Shown here piece by piece: positions 11,992 to 23,200 of a stretch of DNA of 64,000 nucleotides. The stretch comes from Taenia hydatigena (Eukaryota > Platyhelminthes > Cestoda > Cyclophyllidea > Taeniidae). The stretch covers positions 20,004,369 through 20,068,368 of the forward strand of contig JADWOT020000005.1 of assembly GCA_036345935.2 (NCBI GenBank), in the 5' to 3' direction. The notes under the pieces were generated by a model. That model was given only the letters and a program-made list of their open reading frames with translations. It had not been told where the DNA came from and ran no database searches. The position numbers and the translations under genes were made by a program. The number at the start of each line of letters is the position of its first letter. The first letter of the stretch is position 1.

Positions 11992-14900
11992 TCAAACGGA
12001 TGAAGACCCACCGCCAACATCATAGTGCCGATAAATCGGCGGCAGCCCGTCATCGTAGCCATAAATGGGTCTTTCCCATGGTCGTCTGCGCTGACGCACC
12101 GGTGAGGTTATCAGGTAGCCCGTGCTGGTTGAGGAAGAGATAGGGTAATAAGCTGACGCCCCATAGTGCTGGTAAGGCAGCATATACCTCGAGGCTCGAT
12201 AGATCGACGAAGTGGACGACGAAAATCGTGCCGGGGACGGCGACTGGCATCGCTCGCGGACGACCACTGCGCTGACCTAAAAACGGTCCCGATGTAAGGT
12301 ATTCCGGATCAATTCTTGGCCATCATTTCAGCTCTTTTGCAACGCTATTGGAATTAGGCAATTTAAAAAGTATCTGTCCCGGTTTTCTCACCAAAATGAA
12401 ACAACGGCATTTCTCCTTTGTTTAAAAAGAATGACCAATGAGTCTTCTGGATATTTTAGCGAGCAGATGGTTTTGTGGCGGAACTCACTTCCTCAAATAG
12501 ACCTTTTCCAAGCCACCTCTTTACATATCAGTGGCTTTGTGAAAATCCTTCATTTACTGGCATGAGAATGTCTCCGCCCCCATGTACAGCGCCTTTTCTG
12601 AGCAATGTGGTAGGGATGAAATGCCATTCTCAATGCAAAGGATGGCAGGCAGTTTGATGTACACAATGATGGCTCCAAATAATTCAAGTTGACGGAAGTT
12701 AACGTACTTTTAAGCGGTAGATACAAAAATCTAGAGACCGGTTTGTATTCAGCGAAGCGTGGATTTCAGCGATATCAGACTGCTTTCGCGTTCCAATTAG
12801 GCTGGAGTGTGGAGAAACAGACGCCTGCCTGAATGTATTAATTGTTGTTTCCCTACCTCCTTCCCCTCCCTTGCTGAATCCCTCTCAAATGTTTTCTCTT
12901 CCCACCCTTTCAAGATAATGCAACACCTTCAACCGCATGCCAAGTAAACACGCCAATTTGGATAGAACGAAGGGAGGAAGATATCCTTCCATCGTATTTG
13001 CACCTTTTGTACTGTCTAGATGCTATATCTCGTTGAAGCATATCCCCTCCTCTACTTATCTTAAACCAAGTAGTCCTAGAAGGAACCTGAGCAAGTGGGT
13101 GCTACGTGTGAAAAAATTTTTCCTTAGGAAACAGATTTGAATAGTCAATTAGGGAGGTAAAAGATGTGCTTTCCTCACAGAACAATACGTGATTTCATAC
13201 GCCCTACAGTCTGGCCTGGCCCTGTGAGCTTTTGCTGGACAGGCGGGTGATCCTGCGGATACGCCCTCGTGTTGTTTGAGTGGGCTTTCAGGACAGAATT
13301 GGGGACGGTGGTTTACTTTTGAGGTCAAGACAGTGTGTGTAAGAGAAATTCGTAGCATTTCTGCTTCTCGTTTTAGGTAAATTAAGGAATTATAAGATAT
13401 GCGGCACCTGCGTGTGCCAGCAAAACCGCCTGTCAACATGCTTGTGTAATTTAGCCGAATTTCTACCCACCGCGGTGGCGGAACTTTGTTTGGCAAAACG
13501 AAGTGCAGCTTCTGCCACCGCACGGGTTGGAAGGATATTCGCATCGAGGGCGTCTTGCAGAGCTGCAGCTGAACAGCGACGCAAATCCAACACCCCGAGG
13601 ATCTCCTCTCGTAAATTGTCTGTCAACGCTTCCTTGTCTAAGAAAAGGGAGAAAGTAGAAGCTCAACATTCTTTCCTGTAGATAAGCGAAGGCCCTTCAA
13701 ACCCAACAGATGTAATTCGGGTTTGCCGACTCTGCTAATCAAGATTGCCTCGGTTGCTAGGTTACAGGGCGCGCATTTCTATGGGTGATTCTATGATGTC
13801 CTTTTATTAATACCAGAACCAAATGAATCCTCCCTATAGACGCGCCACATGGAGATTAAAACAAGCTGTGCAAACATTAACATTAACCGGAAAGAAAATA
13901 TTACCAAATAAGTTCCCTCAGGCTAGGCGAAAAAACAAAAGATGGCGACGCGTCCCGACTTGAGCAAACGCCACGGTGAGAAATATTTGTATTTGGAATA
14001 TCAGGCAACCTCAATATGGAAACCTTCTATAGATATAATCGACTTCACGATTATGGATCAACTAAGCTTGCAATCAAAAGATTCTTTGAATACTTTGGTC
14101 CAATTAACTTACTCGACTTGACTAGTTTGCATATTGCTCGAATAAGTCCATCATGATTTTCTCTCCTATCCAACGGTAAAGCTGTTTTCAACAGTCCAAT
14201 GTACTCCTCAATAGTCATATTTTGGCTCTCAATCGCGGCGTTCAAGTAGAGATCCAGGTTTTCTGCAACTGTTGAGGGCTCCTCGCAAAGCATTTGCTGT
14301 CCCCCAATGGTGGAATTCGCCTCTCCTTTCCGCTCCTCTCCGGCTACCGTGGCTATACCCGATGATGCACCATCGCCAGACATGGAGGCAGATTGGCTGG
14401 CACGCAGGTTCATTGTGGCCAGAATATCCTTAATGGTTTGTGGTGAGATCACCCGTAGTTCTTGAACACTGAAACGGGCCAGCATTTTGCCGGCGATATC
14501 GAGGATGAATGGCCGGCTGACGGAGGAGTCTCGACGACGCTCTGTCACAGAGAGGGCCTAGAGATGGTGGAAAAGGAGGAGTGAAAAAAAAATTTAATAA
14601 CTAGTGATAAACTGCTGAATTCCCAAATGAGCAGGCAGATTGATATTGCGCAAAACGACAAAAGACACATTTTTTTCCACTAAAATCGCCTTCGATTAAG
14701 AAAGTGAAAGAACATTAATTTCTTACTGATCAGTTTTTTACTAGTACGTTCCCTTTCTTGTGCGAAAATTGCATAGATTGCGGAGAAATTCATTTTAAGT
14801 GCACAGTATTTCTTTTAAACACAAAATTAGATTTGTTTTATGTTTTTCCAGCCTTAGTTTTAAGTTGACTTGGAGAATTCTGGTTTTCGTTATAACGGCA

Positions 14901-16648
14901 AGCATTTTATGGAAGTCAGCGCTAAAATTCGTGTAATACTGCAATTCAACAACAATATTGAGTTTTGTTTTTTGAACTTGCAAAACGTACGGCGCGGGTC
15001 TTACGAGAGCTTGTTTTTGTGAGTATGTACATGAATGCATTGCAAAGCGCAATTATGCATAATTTTACTGCTGCACTATTTATTATTGCTATTCACTACA
15101 TTTTTGCTAAAATCATCAACACAGCCCTTTGTCGCACGATGTTAGGCACAGCTAATAGGTGTGATTCTGGCTTGGGTTCAAAATTGGTTCCAATTCCTCA
15201 GAGTTGGAAATCCACAACAACCAATTGAAAGGATCTGTGAACAACGCTTATAAACGCCGCTATCGCCACGTTCTGGTAGTCGGAAGCATTAAAAGTTGGC
15301 GACGGAAAAAGAGCTCAACTAATGCCCTCTTGTCTAGATGCTTCCACTCTCAAACAACTATGCGCAGTCCAATAGTCGTAGAATTGCGAAAATTACCAAT
15401 AGCCGGTTGATCGCCAGGCCATGAAGTGAAAAGAGGCAAAAAGATCCATTTCTTTTATGCAAATAGAAAGATTTAAAATATTTATACATTACTAAAAACA
15501 ATGTGTTTTTCGTGAAATTTTGCCGATTTTGTTCATTTAAGAGGACTTAAAAGTTAAGCAATGCCATAAATGAAATTTTGTCTTTTCGAAATCGGTACTA
15601 AGACCTTTTTAAAAACATTTGCTTGATTTGAGTAGTATTGGGACTTATATATTGTAGGTCTACCGCTTGCCAAGTTTTCATAATTTGAAAAATTCACACT
15701 GCTAACGATGTATAACCCCACCTGCTTGCACCAATCAACATTGATTTTCGGAACCAAGGGTACATCACGTGGCAAAGCCGAGAAAACATTGTCCATTATC
15801 TCTTCCAGAGGAATGGAATCGAAACCGATGCCTGCCAGTTCTTCCGTTAACACGTCACGGTCAAGGCTATTTAATCTTTCAAAGGGAAGACAAGTGCAAA
15901 TGGCAGCTTTCTTTAAGTGATTTGTAGCTAGTTGATCAACTTTGATATCTTGTCTGCCATTTTCCTCACCAAATTGACGTCCATGATCATCATTTGCCTC
16001 CGCAAGAGAAGCTTCCAAGGCAAAACGGAGAGCAAAAAACTTTGCAGTCAACTCGGCCATAGCGCAAAATGTCAATTTCATAGTGGAGATCTCCTGTATA
16101 ATGCGTATGATTACATTATCCGGTAGGAACACAAGAAATTCAGTCAATACGGGATCAACTGCAATTCTTTCATCACTATGTTGAGATCGTCGCACCCACA
16201 TGCTCAAAATAGCATCAAATAATCGGATAAAAATATCACAGTATTCGTAGTTCTTCAAACTGGCTGAATATGCAAGTGCAACGATAGCGGGACCGAACTT
16301 GTGAGACATTCGCATATCCGTGATAAGGATGTTGATGTACTCATCCGTAAGATCAATTAAGTTTTGCTTCCCAAACATGTCAAGAATATGAGCCGCGTTG
16401 CTCAGAAAAGCAATACTACGTGGGTTTATTTCAATTTCCTTGCCATAACAAAAGGCAATAATATCGGTAAATACTTCTGATCCCCCATCCAGGTAAGGCA
16501 TCTGCAAATCCGACGAAGCTCCAATTTTGTCCTTCACATATCCCATCTTTAGGAGCAATGGAAACTTGTGAAGATGGTAAATCTCGCTGTCGAAATAAAC
16601 ATTGACATCGGAAAAATCACCAGATTCCAAAAGTCTGATTGCATTCAT
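11992..16648 (-). CDS. BTB/POZ-NPH3 domain protein (plant phototropism family) in an animal genome
   Basis: Four exons with matching phases: 15722-16648 (ATG at 16648), 14113-14557, 13408-13637 and 11992-12276 (stop TGA), giving 628 residues, a normal size for plant NPH3/RPT2 proteins. Residues 12-100 form the NPH3-type BTB domain: HLHKFP (25-30), GGSEVF (55-60), FCYG (66-69), I-x-I-N-P (about 72-76), AAHILDM (85-91) and NLIDL. The distal NPH3 domain is split over exons 2 and 3: LDLYL, HDGLIRAICKLVK (about 444-456) and then LREEILGVLDLRRCSA...ILPTRAV, matching the plant order DDGLYRAIDIYLK / ER..LCRLMDCQKLS / LP.RVVVQ. In plants these proteins are adaptors for CUL3 ligases and phototropin signalling at the plasma membrane. 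The last exon is Ser/Arg/Tyr-rich and ends SSSV. The first donor (CAG|GTGGGG) is the least certain junction. Function in a worm is unknown; a CUL3-adaptor role is only an inference. Confidence 0.75.
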
Positions 16649-17160
16649 GCTCACAATAACAATTGCATATCCAAGTATTCTTTCTGCTATGTGCAAGCTG
16701 GTGTACCTATGAAGTGGTGCTTTAACCCCAGATATATCCAAATTTTGGAAGGACGGGTGGTTTAAATGTTTGTGTAGTATATTGGGGCGTCAAGGTCGTC
16801 GCATTTGACAAAATGGGAATTGCAAACAAGTGATTAGAAAGAGTATGGATAGGAACATCTGCGACACATACCTAAAGAAATTTCGGGGAGCCAGGATGTT
16901 ACTGTTTTCGTTAGATGAAAAAACTTGGGCAGATCATAGTGGATTAGTTAAAATAAGTAAAGTTAATAATGGCGTACAAATTAACAGTGGCTGTGTCAAA
17001 AACTAACATATCCTTCAAAATTTAGTCCTCGTATTGTGGTCATTTGAAAATCTGAAAATTTTGCATTTACGCTTATGCAACTCTAAACGCTAAAAATGAC
17101 ACTAGACTTGAGATTGTTTCTGCTTTTTAAAACCTAGTTCGTTTTTAATCCAAGAAGGAA
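16649..17160. other. Upstream region of the BTB-NPH3 gene
   Basis: About 500 bp above the BTB-NPH3 start codon. An open frame continues upstream of the chosen ATG for some 30 codons without further similarity, so the first in-frame ATG was taken. No promoter motif is convincing. Confidence 0.35.
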
Positions 17161-17340
17161 CTTAGCGTCCTAAGACTTCCTTAAAGGTAAAAAGTGCACA
17201 ATAATAGGGCAGAATATGCATAATCAGCAGGTAGAGGAAGGAGGATGCTGAGATGGCCCGGAGGCCAGACCACCCGGCCAGGGCAATATATCCGCCCAGT
17301 GACCAAAACCGAAACCGAGAGTCAAAACCAGCGATTTAAC
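17161..17340 (-). repeat. Degraded solo LTR of the TGTAG family
   Basis: Shares with the intact copies the blocks TAGCGTCC, CTTCCTTAAAGG, GGCCCGGAGGCCAG and AAACCGAGAGTC, but the termini are eroded. Strand is given in the sense of the element as defined by its primer-binding site. Confidence 0.6.
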
Positions 17341-17508
17341 TCACAGGCTTGGTTTAGAGGCCATCTTAAGGGTTAAGTCAATATGGCTGCAAAACTTACG
17401 TTTTTTAAACATGCTTTGTAGCCCAGAAGCGGAAAAGTAATTTTAGCCTAGTCGTGAGCCAATGTGGACGCTTTCTAGAGCCTTAGACGCTCACGTCTAA
17501 AATACGCC

Positions 17509-17672
17509 TGTAGTGCCCCGGGGCTCTCTCGAAGGCAAAAGACGGCAGAATGCTAGAGTAGAATATGTGTATTCAACGAACAGAGGGAAATAAGCTGCTG
17601 ACATGGCCCAGAGGCCAGCCACCTCTGTGACCTTGATCGAAACCGGCAGTTTAAGCGAACAAAGCACTACGA
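17509..17672 (-). repeat. Solo LTR, diverged copy
   Basis: Begins TGTAG and carries AAGGCAAAAGACGG, GAGGGAAATAAGCTGCTG, CCCAGAGGCCAG and CGAAACCGGCAG as in the other LTRs. The 3' terminus is mutated (CTACGA instead of CTACA). No flanking duplication was recognised. Confidence 0.65.
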
Positions 17673-18345
17673 CACTGATCTAGTTACCTTATATCCTCCT
17701 GTTTATAATGAAGCTGTCTAAATGCAACCAGCCTTCTCATGGAAAGGTTGGGAGAAGGAAAGGGGAGGAAGGGGAAGAGGCGTCTACAGCGGCCAAAGAA
17801 TTACAGGGAATGACAATCTTGCTTTGGATAAACCTATTTGCGCAAAACTATGGGACTGTTGTAAAACTGGATAGAGTGCCCTCAATTCTTATCAAAATTT
17901 CATGCATGCAGGATATTTAGGAGGTATTTAGCCCAAGTTATGGTGAAAAAATTATTTCATTACTCTGTACTCCCATATATGCAAATGATGCACACTCTGA
18001 TACATTTTCATTTCTCTTGTTTGTCAGCAATCAATTTTGACATCGAAAACAGGCGCAATATTTGGACATAGCAAATTACAGCGCCTTGAGACTTTCAAGT
18101 GGACAAAGTCTCCGTACACTTATTGCAGAACGCATAGGTTTTACGTTAACTATAACTTGATGCTACCACTATGTCTCATAGGCAGGCCTATTACCTAGAG
18201 ATGCCAGAGCCAAGAGGCGAATTTGATCTTTTTTCTGCTACCTTCAATTAAAAAGCCAACGTTTTACAATGCATCCTTGACATGCAATAGCGTTCAGCGC
18301 TTGTTGTTTGTTTAATTCTCTGTTTTTGTAGAGAGTCGGTAATAA

Positions 18346-18504
18346 TGTTTTTGTTTGGACTGCCTTTTTTCGGTCAGGGTCACAGAGGTGGCCGTATTGC
18401 TCTGAGCTACGTGGTCTGGCCTGCAAGCCATGCCAGCAGCCCCATTTCCTCCCTTTATTAAACATAAATTCGGCCCTAGCATTATGCCTTCTTTTGCCAC
18501 TATG
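18346..18504 (+). repeat. Solo LTR, diverged copy
   Basis: Contains TCGGTCAGGGTCACAGAGG, GCCATGCCAGCAGCC and GCCTTCTTTTGCC, the LTR sequence in the opposite orientation to the two copies above. Both termini are eroded. Confidence 0.6.
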
Positions 18505-18760
18505 TTCTTTTTCGTTATACCTAATCCTAGCGAGCTGACCTCTGAAAAATGCCCGGAATCCTGAATCCATATAAACACTATATAATGCTATACTGCCCAA
18601 GTATTGCAGCCTTTATGGTATTTAGACGTCTCAGAGCACAACAGTAGGGCTTGGCCCTACCAACTCGTCTCTGCAACCGGGCTAACTTTTATATGTACAA
18701 TAGCGCATATCCGATTCAAAGTTTTTAATGCCGCTGAGAGTTATAAATCGAAAGTGTTAG

Positions 18761-18926
18761 TGTAGTACTTTGTTTGTTTGAACTACTGGTTTCGGTCAGG
18801 GTCACAGAGGTGGCCATATTGCCCCAGCTGCGTGGGATGGCCTATTTCCCCCCATCTGTTGAATGTATATATTCTACTCTAGCATTCTGCTTTCTTTTGT
18901 CATCGAGGGAGACTCGGAATGCTACA
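18761..18926 (+). repeat. Solo LTR with 5-bp target duplication
   Basis: Starts TGTAGTACTTTG and ends GCTACA. It is flanked on both sides by GTTAG (18756-18760 and 18927-18931), a perfect 5-bp duplication, as expected for LTR-retrotransposon integration followed by LTR-LTR recombination. It is slightly short (166 bp) because of an internal deletion. Confidence 0.8.
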
Positions 18927-18973
18927 GTTAGTACCGGAATGCGTTTGACTAATAAGCAAAAAGTGAAGAAGAG

Positions 18974-19154
18974 TGTAGCGTCCCGAGGCTCCCTTAAGGC
19001 AAAAGAAGGCAAAGTGGCAGGGTAGAATACATATATTCACCGGACAGAGGGAAATAGGCTGCTGGCATGGCCCGGAGGCCAGCCCACGCAGCTAGGGCAG
19101 TACGGCCACGTCTGTGACCTTGACAGAAACCGGCAGTTCTAACAAAGTACTACA
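18974..19154 (-). repeat. Solo LTR with 5-bp target duplication
   Basis: Starts TGTAGCGTCCCGAGG and ends GTACTACA (181 bp). It is flanked by AAGAG on both sides (18969-18973 and 19155-19159). It lies only 47 bp from the preceding copy and in the opposite orientation, so the two arose by independent insertions. Confidence 0.82.
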
Positions 19155-19386
19155 AAGAGCATTATAAAACCTATCGTGTTATTATGATTGATGCAGCTAT
19201 AATTAAAAACATAAAACTCTTACAATCATTCCTTGGAATCTTGACATAAACTTTAGTAGATTTAATTTACCTACTTTATTTCATCCTAAACATAACACTT
19301 TATCACCTTAATAACTGTTAGACAAATAAAGAAAATAAACCAAAGAAGTGCTAGTGGCTGTTTACTTTTAAAGTTAAAAAGGTAGC

Positions 19387-19570
19387 TGTGGTACTTTGTT
19401 TGTTTGAACCGCCGGTTTCGGTCAAGTTCCCAGAGGTGGCCGTATTGACCCAGCTGCAGAGGCTGGCCTTCGGGCCATGTCAGCAGCTTATTTCCCTCCG
19501 CTCGCTGAATATATATTCTTCTCTAGTATTCTACCTTCTTTTGCCTTCGAGGGAGCCGCGGGACGCTACA
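19387..19570 (+). repeat. Solo LTR
   Basis: Starts TGTGGTACTTTG and ends GGGACGCTACA (184 bp). The flanks show no clear duplication, suggesting an older copy or a recombinant between different insertions. Confidence 0.72.
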
Positions 19571-20231
19571 TTTACAACGAATTGGAAGGCATGGGCGCCA
19601 AAACACAAAAAATTTAACAAAGCACCGCATCAATATTGTCTAATTCTAAGCTTTTGTTATCTCACTTTGCTATTTATGCGAAATATCGCTCGTGTGCAAG
19701 CATCATGCGTTGTCTTGCTAAAATAAGAACTCTTTATTAAACGTAATTTTCAAACACCACATTATTGCATGCCTGAACACGCATACATTTCATTCACTTT
19801 TAATGAAAAATTGTTTGTCCTGGTTGCGCTTTATGTGGTAATTTTGATTTTTGAATTCTGAATCCTATTTTGCTTTAATTTCCTTTCTTCTGCCTCCGTA
19901 GATTGTGGAGGGTGCGCACTTCCATTTAAGACCAAAAATTTGATTACTGGAATGAAAATCAGAGCAATTCGAATTAGTTTAACTTTTGATAAGGCTTTTT
20001 GTTTACTAATGGAACTTTGTTATGCGCCACAAGGAGTTTGTATTTATTCCAGTCGTTTGAATATCTTCATCGTCAGCCGCGTCTTATAGTTGCCGCTTGC
20101 GCTTTGCGTGTGCTGTTTGGTTAGTGTTTGTTGTTGTCGCCATTGCTTAAACGTTGAAATTACTAATTTTTAGCGCTTGTTCCCCTTCCTTACTTATTTT
20201 TCGATCCTTGTCATAGACTTGAACCAGCATT

Positions 20232-23200
20232 ATGCCTCGCAAATCTAATAAGCAGGTAAGTCGATCGTCACTTACTATTTTCATCCACCTTTGTCTCCTT
20301 TTCCGCCCGAAAATATTTTTCCTTTAATAATATTCAAGCTTGTTGCAGCATTACCTTGAAACGTTTCAGAGAAAGGCTAAGCCTTCTAATGCAGAAAATG
20401 GCGATGGTAATGCAACTCCCCCCGCCCCATCAACCTCTACCATTGAGGAAGCCGTTAAAACAAATGAGGCTGAATTACTAAAGCAGCTAACGAACGTCAT
20501 GCTTACTTCTCCTCGTAATCTTCCTGGTTTGTCTGGTTCTAAGCCACCGAAGAAGTCGAAAGATGACTACAAGTTTTGGAAGACCCAGCCTGTCCCAGAT
20601 ATTGGTCTGTTTCTTTGAGCTTGGGTTAACATTAATTTTTGAATTTAATTGACTTGAATTACACCCTTAAGGTGAGGAAATAACCGAGAATGAACCTGTG
20701 GAACCAGATGTTCCGGTGTCCCAGATCAGAACAGACAGTTACAGCCTCCCCGCCGAATTCGTGTGGTGTGATCTTGATTTGAACAAGTCTAAGGAGGTCT
20801 CTTATTTTAATAAAAAACAGCTAGTTTACCACTTTTAGCTTGATGAACTGTTCAACTTATTGAACGAGAATTATGTGGAGGATGACGACCACATTTTTCG
20901 GTTTTCATATGCTCGGGACTTTCTCAAATGGTGCAGCTGCTTACCTTTTGGATAGTCCAATTTTAAATGAACTTAAGTGAACTTCTTGCCATTTTCAGGA
21001 CAATGCAGCCTCCAGGTTGGCGTCCAGAGTGGCATGTGAGTGTTCGGGTTGCGAAAAATAAAAAACTTGTCGGTTTCATTGCCGGCATGCCCTGTGATAT
21101 TCGTGTGTACAATAAGTGAGTTTTTTCCTAATTTTTTTATCTTTGGTTGGTTCGATTCAATTAGTCTACAATTTTTTTACTTCATCCTCCTCTAATGGTA
21201 GTTTCGTACCTCTGTTTCGGCTCTTTACTTAAGAATTACGTATATTATCACACAAATTCATAAAAGCGTATTCCTTGCACCTGCATTGCCAAACTGCAAA
21301 TTCTTATATTTTACATCGCTTTTTGAACTAAGTGATTTTTAAGTTGCTGGAAAAAAATCTAATTTTTCATGCGTTGATAACTTCAGTTATGGCATATCAA
21401 ATTCGGGCCGGACTACTGCGCCATTGTACAGGCTTCTTTTTCGGTGTGGCATAAGAAAATGTCGGATTTTTTGACTTAGACATAGGTGAATTGGGTTGAA
21501 AAATGTCTTGCAAGCGTTTGCTTTCTTGGTCAGTTCCAATGAGTGTGTGTTAAATTTCCCTATTTTTTAAGTAGTACAACAGCATTTCTTGTCTGATGAA
21601 GTCGAATTCGCGGTAAAAGTGGAGGAAATCGTGAGTTTTTGAAGTAGTATCTTTAGTTGGCCCTGGTGATGTTCTTGTAAAATGGCTTATTTTTATTGTT
21701 CGGCTACCTATTGGAAGAAAACCATATTTTTATGGGCTGTTATTGGGTACTTCAAATTTTCCTTCCCCTCTTCTATCTCGTCCATTTCTCCCTGTTACTA
21801 CCTTGAATGGTGTGCTAGCCAATTTGGGCAAGGCATCCTCTGGGTCTTGTATCTGCTGCTTTTTACATAGTGGCAGGATTATGAATTCTCGCTCATTGAA
21901 AAATTCGCGAACACTGTCATAGTTGCTCCTCTTTCACCTTTAACACAGGACAAAGAAGATGGTGGAAATAAATTTCTTGTGCGTACACAAGCGCTTACGG
22001 GACAAACGTATGGCGCCTGTGCTAATTCGAGAGATAACACGACGCGTCAATCTCCACGCTATCTATCAGGCCATCTACACCAGTGGAGTTGTGCTTCCGC
22101 GGCCTCTCGCCACTTGTAGGTTCGTTCCTAGTCTTCTCAGACTTATTGTATGGTTATTTGTTTTACGTATTAGCGTCAATGTTTTGCCGTCAATGGTGTA
22201 TTCTACAACCATGCTAATCACGATTAAAGTTATGCCTTTTTCACGAAACTAGGGTGCACCTAGCTCATTCAACACTTATAATCACTGTCCGGTTTTCCAC
22301 TTATCTTAAGGTCTCGTATTTCAACACATTGCTTATAAACTTCATAAATTTAGACAATCCGCCTCGTTTTAAATTCATCCTGCACTATCCCCAAGATTTG
22401 CTGTGTTGTCACATCCTCTTTGAATCCCTCCATTCATTTTGTTGAGCCAAGTCGGTTTTATACTCAGCTTACTTTCGATCCTGATCATCAAATTGTTCCT
22501 CTTTTGTAAAATCGAGTGAGTTTTGGGTCTGCTTTCACCTTGATGATTTTTGGGTACTTTGGGTGTGGTTCTGAAATGGCTAGTTGAATGTATCTTTTTG
22601 CATTTTGTCGATCATTTATGCTCTTGGTAGTTCAAGTCTTTGAAATGTGCACTGGCCCTTGTAACTTCCCATGCCTACACGTTAATTGTAGAGGTAGATC
22701 TTCCAATTCTATAATGCCTCCGGCCTCGATACTCTGGTTTCTTAAAGACGCAATAGCTTTAGCCACTCTATCAATGGAATGATAAACTTCCTTCGCAATC
22801 CTCACTGACTCAGCGGCTGTCTTTACTGATTTAGCCTTTGTGGACTTGGTAAAATATATGAACATGTCTCCCAGGTTATTTTATGGCTCCTCTTTTGGCT
22901 AAGGCGACTTCTGGGAGGTATGACGAAATCTCTTGACATTTTGTCCAGATTTCAGCACCTACCTCCTTTTCAATGCGGAGGGTCTTTATCCACTTTGCCA
23001 TTTTCCTATAGATTTTGAGTTCACTTGGAAATATACTCACTAATTTCTCTAGTAGATGGCGCCTGAAATTGGTTTCACAGAGCATGATGTGTCCATCTGC
23101 CGGTTTTTTTCAGTTCTTCCGGATTCGCACCGATGAGGGATGGCATGAGAGTTTGCCGGATTCCTCTCACAGTCTTCTCAATATTTTTTTATGTTTTTCA

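Noticed and set aside
11992..16648. Plant contamination as the source of the NPH3 gene
   Set aside because: It is continuous with WD40 and NMT genes of animal type and is flanked by the same LTR family found elsewhere in the window; divergence from plant proteins is also high.
18244..18600. Minus-strand open frames of 118 and 88 codons, and similar frames at 18774-19025 and 19388-19726
   Set aside because: They lie over LTR repeats; the peptides only reflect the repeat sequence.
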